From Brachycybe producta (lineage: Eukaryota > Arthropoda > Diplopoda > Playtdesmida > Andrognathidae), in the NCBI GenBank assembly GCA_036925085.1, contig JAUPFP010000092.1, forward strand, positions 434,001 through 498,000: a stretch of DNA of 64,000 nucleotides, written 5' to 3'. The notes under the pieces are model-generated. The model did no database searches. It worked only from the letters and a program-made list of their open reading frames with translations, and was not told where the DNA came from. Below, one piece after another: positions 49,201-61,000 of the stretch; the stretch's first letter is position 1, and the number at the start of each line of letters is the position of its first letter. The translations under genes and the position numbers were made by a program.

Positions 49201-52200
49201 GAGAACTTGAAAATGCTTTTAGAAACTAGAAGAGTAAGTGAACAAACTTAAGAAGTTAAGACTATTTTGCATATTAATAAATTTTGTAAATTTTTTTTTT
49301 CTGCCAAGCTGTTAACAGTAGTTTGAAAGTCCAAATTTTAGGGCTCAAATTCAAAAGGAAAACTTGCCACTTGAACTTTAGTTTTAATTCTCTGTAAGAC
49401 TGTTCTTACATATAAAAATGTTTTAGAGTTAATCCGTAAACAAGATTTTTTTGTTGGAAGTTGGAACCTTGCACTGAGGATTCAAGGAGTAATTTCTGTG
49501 GAAAATATTTATTCGGTTAGGTACAGTGTAGCCTATAAGTTTCTAAAACGTTTTTTCAGACAATTTTTTTCTATCTCGTTGTGATCCAACTTGAAGTGTA
49601 AAACGAAATCAACAATTCAAAATTACCATAAAAAAAGATTTATTTTTTAAAGATATCGACATGAAAATCCTCTTAAGCGATTTTATTTACTATTCTAGTT
49701 GCTAAAACACTTCCAATATCTGTATGTTGCTTGAACTTGCTTCTGATATTGTGGAATAACCAAAGTTGTTACTCCATTGTTGTTATTTTTTATTTCTGTA
49801 TTTTGCAATGGCTACTTAGAAAAGTGCTTTTATAGTCTTTTAGGACGGTAGTAATTGTAGAATGTCTAAAAAAAAAAGAAATTCTTAATTTGATTATTAT
49901 ATGCACATTGCCTAAAATGTTATTGATTGTGAAGATTTTTTTTTACCGAATTGGCGGGGTTTTTGTTTTTCAGTTTTCAGCTTGTCTAGTAATTCTGCAG
50001 GTTGCCTGTTTTATCATTTTGGCAGATAACAAACTAGAGAAACTCTAGGGAAATCTTATTTATGTTTTTATACTGATAAACACTGAATGCCTTTAGAAAA
50101 AGAAAATAACCCGACTAATTTTAATTATAATGTCTTATGGAAAAAAATATGTCGTTTGTTGTATTGTTTTTGAACTGTGGATTTTCTTTTTATGGATTTT
50201 TTTATTTATTTATCTTCTTTTATTTTATGTAATGCACATGTATATTGAGATTTTAATTGAAAACGATTTTTCTGAAGTTGCATAAAGAAAAAAAAAAACG
50301 AGGATTTGGTTGCAGGTTTGTTTCTTGTCATAAGATAACATTTTCTTTACATTTCGTTTAAATGCAAAATTGTAAATGTGAAATGATATTCTCATTACTT
50401 TTCTGAATAGGCAGTGAGTAAAGTGGTTTTCTATCCAAATGCCTCATTGCTTCCTTTATTATTAAGGAATTTTTCAGTTTAAAAAAAAATAATAGCAATT
50501 ATTATGCAGTTTCAAAACGTGATTTGATTAGGAATCAAATTTTGCTCAAAGGGTTACACTGAGTAGGCCTAAGTCAATTATACAAGAATTTTGCTAGTAA
50601 ATTGACTTTTAAGTAAGTTGCTCATAAATTTGTAATGTAAAAGTGTACATCAGTAACTAACTGCTTGAGCTACAAATTGTTACATGTACATTATGTAAGA
50701 CCCTAATTAAAAAAGGAAAATTAACACTTGAACCCTCTGAACAGGGTTTTATTGTAAAAATATCTTTTATACTCAATAAAACAGGTTTTTAATGTTTTTT
50801 GTTTTGTTTTTGTTGTTGTTGGAACTCTGCTCAAAGGGTTCAAGTTTATTTAAAGTAAAAGTTACATTCTTGAACTTCGGGTTAAGGGTGATGAAGCCTT
50901 GTTGTTGATGTTTGGCTTCATTCTTAATTTAAGGCTTTGGACTTTCTTGTTCAGTATTTTTCTTATAATTTTAACAAGAGATTGTATGTGTAATACAAGG
51001 TGAAAGAGTAAAGGAACAAATGTTTTATTCAGGCTGACATTTTTTTAAATAATAAAGATTTTATCCCATTTCAATTGAAATGATTGAATATTTTGTTTAG
51101 CATTTTTTTCAAGCTTGACTTGAAAAGCCATTTTTGTCTTCTTTCTTTTTTTTGTACAAAAAGTCATAAAAAGTTTATTTTAAAGGTGGGTTTACACTAT
51201 GCAACATAAATATTGTAACATGGTGTATAGCATGTGTTGTAGAGTATGGTGTACTACACATAGTGTTTACACTGCGATACAGTGTTACAACAAGTTGGGC
51301 ACAATTTATTCGGGAATCTGGCCAGTGGTCATTACCTTGGAACCTTGGAAGTGCAATGATGGATTGTGGCTTCCCATTGACAAAAACATTTTCTCGGGAC
51401 AGACGAATCGTAGGTCACTCAGTGACCTACACTTTTTACGTTATGGGTACTGCTCTCCTAGACCTCATGCAACCAGCTTAATTTAAGATTAATTCACCTA
51501 ATCACAATACAAAATAACTTCTAAAAGTGTAGGTCTACTGAGTGACCTATAGTTCAGAAGTGTAGGTCACCTAGTGACCTACGATTAGTTTGTTCCCATT
51601 TTCTCTGCCATAAAAAGTTGAAGAGTTCTACTTTCTACAACACTCGCATAAAATGTGGTAGAGTATGGTGGGTTGTAGTGTACCACACTTTACAACACAT
51701 TATAATACTTTGTTGCCTAATACCCACCTTAATATATGACACCTGATGGGGGGTGGGGTGGGGGTGTGGGTGCGTGCGTGTGTGAACATCGGAATTTATA
51801 TAAATTTGAATAAATGAACTGTTTTTTTCTCAAGGTCAACTATATGTTGCACACTCACCATCCAAGAACCCCATGATATTAAATTGGAGAGGGGGAAAAA
51901 GGTTGGAAAGTGTAGAGGGGGGAGAGAGGGAAACGTTGAGGGAGGAAAAAAGGGGAGGGGAAACTGAAATTGAAATGAAAGGAGTAAAAAAGGAACAAAC
52001 GACGTGCATGCGCACACCAGAAAAAATGAAAAACTCATTTTCTCTTTCAAATATAAAAAGGAGAGCGGATAAGAGTAGCAAAATTAAACTACAGTTTATC
52101 ACAGGCAATTGTGCCCAGCATTGGAATTTCTTTTGCTCCGCCCTTTTATGAACGTCATCAATATCTAATTGGATTTGTTACATGGTCTGACGGCATAAAA

Positions 52201-54981
52201 GGGCGGAGGAAAAGAAATTCTAATGCTGGGCACAATTGCCTGTGAATTTTGCTCCCGTCTTTTATGACGAGTTACCCCACTAGTATTTAAATATTAATTC
52301 AATATATTGACGTATTAACCATTATGAATCGCGCAATTGGCAAGAATACTGATAAATGTCAAAAATAGTCGATTTTGTGATGACTCATAAAGAAGTGTAA
52401 TATTAACATGATTAACGACACAACTCTAACTCAATTATTACAATTATTAATTGCAAGTAATGTAACATATAAATTAGTGAATTTTTAATTCAATTGAAAT
52501 CTTTTAAACACTTCTGAAAGAAGTTTGCGTTTTTTTTTCAGTCTTTCCCCAAATGTCTGATATAATGAGTTCAGTGTATGTTTCTAGTCCTTGTCAGGAC
52601 TCTATAGAACATGTTTATTATTTAAATGCATTTAATTTATCAGGTGGAGAGAGACTAGGTTTATAAAGCTCACCCACAATGAAGTGTTTTTTTGCATGAA
52701 AAATGTCAAAACTATTTCTTACTCTCTTTTTGTCTTATTTTAGTGGTTCTTTTTCTGCATGAAGTGTATTTAATTTTCTCATAAAAATGAGGGTTGCTTT
52801 TTGCATGTGAAAGCAAAATAAGAAAGAACCTTTTTCATTCAAGCTTTTGTGCTATCTTTTTTATTTGTAATAAAATTTTACCAAATTACCTTGATAACAT
52901 TGTTGTACCCCAATGGGGGTAAAGGGGTTAGGTTATATAAGTTTGGGTTTCGCGCTTTAAATTCTTTCGAGTTATTTTTTTTGCGCACGCGTACATTGCA
53001 AACTCATTATTCTTCACATGTAGTGGTGATACAGATAATTCTTGAAAATGATTCTCTTTTTCTTGCTTTTTTTAGAGCCGTGGGAATAGAGCCAAGAATA
53101 ACGTCGATATAATCTGATTATGTTTTTTTTTTTCCCTTCTTATTTCTCTTTTTTTTTCATCTTCTCTTTTATCTTTTGTGATAATGGCTGAGGATTATTT
53201 TTCTCTATGAAATGTGGCCAAATACACAATTTATACTATCCTTTGCCACTTGTCGATTATATAAAAAAAGAAGGGGCAATAACTTTATTAAGGACTTATT
53301 ATTAGGCTTTTATTATTATATACATTATAGTATAACCCATTTTCAAACGCCGCCGTGTATCTTTTGCTGCAACATTAATTTTTGATGGTCATGATAAAAT
53401 TAATTTTGCAAAAGAAAAGGAGAAAAAAAAAACTAAATTAACAACCAACAGGAAATTTTTGACAGAAAAAGGATTACGAGGCTCATAATTTAAGAAACTA
53501 AACAGAAGAACACTTGCAACATACACAGACATGATGCATCAACATCCTACAATTAATTGTCAATCAAAATGAAGATGTTACACACATACACTTGTACATC
53601 TATTTAATTAGTTCGTGGACCAAACCAAATTTAGTACCACTTAAGGTGGGCTCTATAGATGCCGTATTTATTTTGCTTTTGTCTGTTCGGACAGGTACCA
53701 CTGCAGTGGCTTATTGGGATACCCTGTATAATCATACGTGTGTGGCACACTGTGGCACCCCCGTAGAGGTAACAATTTAGGCCCAGGGTTACTGATTGAT
53801 TCAGCTGTCCTGCCACTGAGCCCTGAAGTGACAGTTGCCCCTCCCAAGGGACAGAATGAAAGTGGTGTGCCAAGTATGTTTGAGAGCAGAGTGAGCTTAG
53901 AATTCAAGAGTTGTTTTAGAGTTCAAAGAATGAATTTAGAATTCACAAGAGTTTTGAGTTTAGAATTGAAATAATCAATTTTTCGAGTTGAAGAGTTCAT
54001 GATAAGTTTTCAGTGATAACAACATTAGTGTAATGCAGTTCAGTACCAAATAGTTTTATAAAAAAGTCAAATCGAGTTTGAGTGCTAATTTTTCTACAGC
54101 ACAAATAACAGCAACAAGAGAGGCACCTCAGAAACCTTCTGAGTCCTTCTATTGACTAACAAAAAAGACGATGGGTAAAAAATATTTTTATTTCATTTAC
54201 GTTGCCGAAATTAATGAATTGTTGACACTTTTCGAATAGTCATTGCACGTGAACCGGAAAAGCGGGGACGGAACTGTTGAATGCAATACATTCCCAGTGA
54301 AGTCTGCAAGACAATACTGTAATGTGTTCATTTTCTGGGAGCAAACCGCCATTCAAAAGTTAGGCCAATTCAGTGTAGGCGTGGCTGAGGCGTTACTAAT
54401 ACTATTATACAGTGTTAGATGCTCATGAATAGTGAATTATTGTAATTAAATTGCTTTTCGTTTGTAAAAAAAAATCGCATGAAATTCAAGTAATTTTTAT
54501 CACCCACACCGGGAAATGTGGGTCATTGCATTACCCGTATTTCTCATTTATTGTTTACCAGAAAAAGAAGCGAATGTAAGAGTCAAAATAGGAAGAAAAC
54601 ATTTTGGAAAATATCCGTTTGGATAACTAGTGCCTTGTATTAGAGACCTACATTGAGTAAAAATTTGAAGCCAAGCCCCAGCCCAACCCATGAGACTTTA
54701 TGCTGGGCCCAGCCCACCAGGCCCACGAAGCCCATAAAATAAAGCCCATGAGGCCCACCAAGCCCACCAGGCCCACAAAGCCCACTAGGCCCACGAAGAC
54801 CACCGGCCCATGGGCTTTATGTAGGTCTCTACGTTGTATCCATCAAATCGGATATCATGAAAAATGGTTAGATATCCACGGCTTCTCTAATTTAAATTGT
54901 GTTCATTGAAAGTTTTTTACATTTTTTTTTTACGTTACAGTGAATTTTTGATTATTCACATAGCTGTTTTTTATATTTAGC

Positions 54982-55048
<67 letters not shown>

Positions 55049-58000
55049 AAGTTTTTCATGTCACATACTGAAAGGCCCACGTTTATGTGATCACATAATA
55101 AATAGAACAAATAGCTACAATTTGGATGTTAAACTTTAGCTCAATTCAAGAATGGAACTTAACATTTTGAACACCATCAGAAGTTGAGAACAGCGTTCAA
55201 CGCAGAAAGAAAAAAAAATCCTTTTTTTTATTGTATACCTTAGAAAAAGGTTAATTTGTTGGAATCCTGTTCAAAGGATTCAAGTTGTAGTTCAAGTACA
55301 AAGTTCTGTTGTTGAATTTCTTGCAAATCAGAGTTATCCTAACTCACTTTCGAATTTGTATTTACTTAATGTAGGTTGAATTTGTTTGAAATGCTTGTTC
55401 AAAGATCTATTTTAAAGCTCAGTCTTTTGTGTGAATAAATTTCAATAAAATCAGAGCAAACCTTAAATTTTGAGTTACACAATTGCAAAATGTTCAATTT
55501 AGTAATTCATTTTATGTATGGTTTTTTAGCAAGTCAAAGTTTTGCTTTTTTGTTGAAAAAAAAAAAGTTCTATTCGTAATGAATCGATTTGATTCATGAA
55601 TGAGATTTTTGACTGTTACAAAAATGATTCTTTTTTCACACTCACTCTGTAAATGTATTGATTTATTGTCTGTTCTGCTTAATCGATATTCAAATTAATA
55701 TTGAATTATTGTATTAAAGATTTGCATTTGCAATTTTGCATGCATTATTACATTATTCTATTTGAAATATATAATGAAAGTGAATTTTTTTTTTCACCTT
55801 TAGAATCTTGAGGTTTATGAAACCCAAACACATTAGTAGTTTATTTTTTTGTTGTGGATTTAAGTAAATTTGGTAGTTCTTTTTTCTACTGTAGTTAATG
55901 ACACTAAAAGCTTTTCTGAGGTTTTTTTTAGGAGTCTTTTCTAATTTTCTTGCTTCAAGTGTGCGATTACTACTACTGTTAGCAAACTTACAGGAAGGAA
56001 GTTATATATTTTTCTCTCTTATATTTTTGCTGAGAAAGCATAAAAAATGCTATTTGTGTCTAACCGAAAAAGAAATTACTTTCAAAATCTTTTTTTTTAT
56101 AAAAGAAAAATGAAAGCTATTCATATCATAACTTAACACTTTTTTTTATACTACTCGATACTTTGGAAGTTTGTAACAAAAAGTGTTGGCATGTGGAACT
56201 AATAACTGAGTTTATTTTATTTTTGAGGATTTATAGAAAAAAATGCACTTTTTTAATCTGGTAAAATTAAGGAAACTTCTCACTTTGAAATTAAACGTGG
56301 TTTTAAACAAAAGAAATGTTATTCTGAATAGAAGGTACAAGTTTAAATTTCAAGTTCAAGTGCAACTGCTAAGTTTAGTTCTTGAAATTTGGCATAAACC
56401 CTAAGAGTCGGATTTTTAATGATTGCTAAGTCAATAATAGTACTAAACTCATGAACTTTTGATAGGTAGTTTCACGTACAAGTTGATGAGTTTATCACTA
56501 ACTTTGACTTAAAAATGCTAAGAAATGAGCGTTGGCACAACTAAGCTAGGCAACTAAATGTTTAGTTTAGAACTAATCCCAGGTTCACATTTCATTATTT
56601 TCATATTTTGAACTATATTAATGGCTAATATGAGATTTTGGTAATCGAGTGCAAGCACATGCTAATGCCTCTTTTATTAGTCTATACATATTGCCATTAA
56701 GAATATGAAAGTTGATGAGTTTAGTATTAGCTTCGAGTCGAAACTAATGCTAAACTCATCGATTTTTACATGAGACTCTTAATTAAAGTTCACGAGTTTC
56801 AGATTTAATGTGTTAATTAAAATAATACTTTTAATAATTTTGTGTCGTTCTACAATTATAAATTTTATAAAATATTGTTTATATTGGAAGTTTTCATACA
56901 CATTTTTATTTGTATTGTAATTTTTGAAAACAAAACATTCAAGGACTGTTTTAATTAGATCATTTTTCAAAAAAATGTTCATTCATTTCATTTCAAAAAT
57001 CGTCAACTTTCGTTTTCCCACTTTGTATATTATAATGTAGCTCTTATTTATCTCTTAATCTTGTATTAAAGAAGGGAATGTCTCTATACAATCTATTGTA
57101 TAGTCTTAGTAATACTTAGTATAAAGATTATGTGACGCAATGTTATGTAACTTTCAAGTGTGTTTCTTCAAATGAAATTTACACCGATATACATTATATT
57201 TGTTTGTTTTGTGTATGGTGTGTGCTCTTGTGATGGCAATTTATGAATGAGACTTTCATTTTCATGAAAATTGCCTCAAGTTTTATGAGGCAAACAGTAG
57301 TTTTATTTTATATCTTGCAATAGACCTACTGTATATAATACATACACATAATAGGTAGCGTGTATGTTAGGATTGTTAGCTAACTGTCCACATAGAGTCT
57401 GCGTGTGATGCGTGAACATGGAACTATAGTGTTAGTATTACGCCAATTTCACACGATGTGTACACTTGTCACATATTTTCACTATGAAGCCATATCATTA
57501 TATGAATAGGGCTTCAATTTTTATGTAATTATCAAGCAAATGTTTCTCAATGTATATTCCGAAGAACCTATTGTGAAGTAACAATCCCGTTTAGATCAAC
57601 CAACATTTTTTTTTTCTCAGTCAAAAACACTCGTTAGAGGCTAGAATTTCGTGGACAACTAATTGTAACCAGACATCTAGCCATATAAGCAGCCTTAGAA
57701 AAAGCATAATTTTGCAGTTGCTCTAATGATGATGATTATGTCACAATTGGCAATTGGGCCACAAATTGAGAAACATTCGCTTTGCTTGATATTGTATAAA
57801 AATCCGAGCCCTATTAATGAAGAATAAATAATCTTTGAATAGGGATTTTGTGTGTTGGCACACTGTCAAGGTAATAAATATATAATGAGCAGGGCTGGAA
57901 ACTTATTGTTATCACAAGTTTTTTTTGTTAGCAAATACTAACACTCATAAAATTAGCATATAAACATCAATCAGTTCATTAAAATTCTAATAGCAATTCA

Positions 58001-61000
58001 TTTTTACTATTTTCACAAATTTTAAAAGATTTTTTTTCAGAAACACAATTTCCCCAAATTTTCAAATTTCATATTTCATATTTCAAAAAAATGTTGCTAA
58101 AGTTTCTCAAAAATAAAAATTGCAAAATTGGCAGTTTGGTTTTTCATAATTTTAATTACATGTAGATCTGAACTCTCACATTCCATATCTATTATTTTTT
58201 TTTTTCAAATCATTCAAGAACATCCACTTCTTGAGGGCAAATAGCATAGCAATGTGAATGCACATGCTCTTGAGTCTTAAGATCTGATCTCTTTTGCCTA
58301 TTTATTGACAGATCTGGACTGCTTTAAGTCCAAATTGACTAGATCTGCAGATTTGAACTGATAAATCTGATCTCTGTAGACCATTCATAGATGAATAAAT
58401 GACAGATTTTGGTTGTCAGGTATGTAGTGCCGATTTGGTGACCACTCCTCCATTTTCGTAACCTTTTACAGCATAAAATGCAATTTTCTTAGAAAATATA
58501 GAAGCATATGTGTCAATAAGGTCAGCTAAAATATGCTGTACTAGCTTCTGAAGGAGTCACTATAGTTTTTTGACAACAGTCAGTCCTTAAATTAATTTTT
58601 AAAAAAATCATTATTTTTTTTACAATTTTCATAATTAAATTTCCTAAAAATTATCACGCTTTTTGCCAGCCCTCGTGATGACTTCACGCATTGTGTGGAA
58701 CCGGGGGCATTAATGTCAGTGACATTGTTGACAACAATGTCATTCGTATACCATTTGTTTAATGTTATTTCAGGTAATTGAGAATTGAGAACTTGTTTTT
58801 TTAATTGTCTTAATACAAGTTCCAGACATGCATGTATTTCAGATTACTATAGCCTTATACAAGAGCTTGTTGCATACTTTTTTTTAAAGTTTGGGAGGAT
58901 GTGAAAATGCAGCAATTTACTTTGAATACTGCCTTGACTAATTAAGATTAGGACAAGAGGATAGTAAATACAATGTACATTAAGCTAAATAACATCCACT
59001 TTTAGGATTTTTCGTATGTGTCACCACTTCTTTTCTGCAAAATTTCATTATAAAAGTGAATCTCAAGTTTTATTTCATTGGACTCGAGAATTTGAAAATT
59101 GGATTCAAACAATAATTTGTTGATTCTTGTTGTTGTTGCTGTCGCTTGGTTGTTGTTTAGGTTATTCTGAGGTTTAAAAATAGAATAGTAACGAAATTAC
59201 ATATTAATATTTTCAGGAAATTTGTTTATCGATTTTTTGGTTAGTGGGAAACGAAATAATTAGCAATTTAGCATAAAAAATGTTTGTTTAATATATTACT
59301 CATCATTAATGTAAAAATATAATTATGTAATTTTTCAGTATTGTTGCTTCTTAAATGCACAATAATCAAAGTTTGATTTCCATTGTTTTCTTTTATTTGT
59401 ATATTCTGCAATGGCAACTTATAAAACATGCCCAATGTCCATACATTTCTTAAAAAATCGAAGTTGAGACGTCGAGAAACTTTTAAAGTGGCAAAGGCGT
59501 TCTTTGACTATGCATTTTTTTTATAAAAAAAAAATAATAGACTTGAATGTTCTTAAAAGGACTCAGAATTGTTCAATGGTCCTCAAAAGCTCATAAAAGT
59601 TCATAAATTTCTAAAAATTGAACAGAATCCAAAAAGAAACGTGGAGAAAGACCAAGAAGTGCAATTTGCATACGCCAAGTCTTAGCATAAGTGTTTGCAA
59701 ATAGTAAAAAGTGGTGAAAAGCAAAAGGTACGTTTCCACTTAGATTTATGATTCTGCAACATGATTTTCAGGGAAAAATTTTAATGACAAAAATGATGCA
59801 AAAGCAATTAAAATTCTGCTAAGCTCATGTAGCAAGTGCCCGCTTCAAGAGCCGAGCACATTTGTTTTTTCATGAACAAATGTGCAGGTATGGAAAACGA
59901 GCCAGTGTGCATATGGATGAGAAAATAGGCACGGCCCACATTCCCCTGAAGATCTCAACAAAGTGTGCATTTCATTATTACTGTGGCAGTCTGTGTGACA
60001 TGTAGTGGAAATTGCAAAATATACAAAGTGGGCCCAAAAATGTACACAAACTTTGATTGTTAATAACTGCAATGCTTATTTTCTTAAATTTAATTTAATA
60101 ATTTTATAATTATGAATAAATGTTACAATAAAGATTAATTATAAACGCATTATATGTTGTATCTTTAAATGATGGATTATCTCAAGTTTACAAAATGTTC
60201 TCCATTCCTATCAAGTCAAGTCATTGCTGATATCAGTAATGATATAAGTAAACATCAATTAACGTATCTCTTGTAATTGTGGAACAATTCTTTTCGATTT
60301 CTTTCTGTTTAAACAGTCATGGTAAAAAAAAATCGAAGAGAATTGTCGCAAAAATACAAGAGATTCGTTAATTGATGTTTGTAAATCAATTTCTCACTGA
60401 TGTCAGCAATGCTTTGACAAGAATGGAGGACATACAAGCGTATCGAAAACTTGAGATAATGCAACCTAAAACATGTAATGCTTTCATATCTAATCTTTAT
60501 TGTAACATTTACTCTTAATTATAAAATTATTAAATTAATTTTAGGAAAATAAACATGGCATTTATTAACAACCAAAGTGTGTATAAAAAATGTTTAGGAC
60601 ACTTTGTATACATACATGTGTACTTTGTATACGTACATGTATATATTCTTATGAAAATGTTTACAGACATGCCTGTCTGTAAACACTCATAAGTACAAGT
60701 GGGAACGATGTTTAAGACACAGTATGTAAATAATTAAATTGTTTATTTTTTCTCTCTTTATAAATTTTAGCCCTTTTGATTGTTGTCGGTTGTGCTATTT
60801 ATCCGAATGGTTGGCACAGTGCGGAAGTTCGAGAAGCCTGTGGTGGAAGATCTGAGGCCTTTGAACTTGGTGCGATTCTGATTAGTATTTTTTTTTGTTG
60901 TCAAATTTATTTTTCAAAAAGAATAATGTGACAAAAAAGTATCTGCAATATATATATTTTTTTGTATTTCCAGGGACGTGTTCTCTTTCGTGGTCTTTTT

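Larger units (their letters stand above)
34239..60770. other. LHFPL6: 26.5 kb intron 1 of LHFPL6
   Basis: Between 34239 and 60770 no further exon fits the LHFPL6 frame. Recognisable repeats are listed separately. The stretches 43650-45000, 47480-49000, 49750-51180, 52260-53580 and 55050-57480 are AT-rich and show nothing I can name. Confidence 0.6.

Noticed and set aside
51199-51486. 95-codon frame
   Set aside because: Entirely inside the AGGTGGGT-end element; composition and lack of homology suggest chance.
53592-53974. Several overlapping 60-80 codon frames
   Set aside because: Moderately GC-rich spot but no splice pattern, motif or family resemblance; the sequence is crossed by imperfect AGAATTC-type repeats.
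54700-54909. Frame encoding repeated Lys-Pro-Thr-Arg
   Set aside because: It is the translation of the GCCCA minisatellite and has no independent support.
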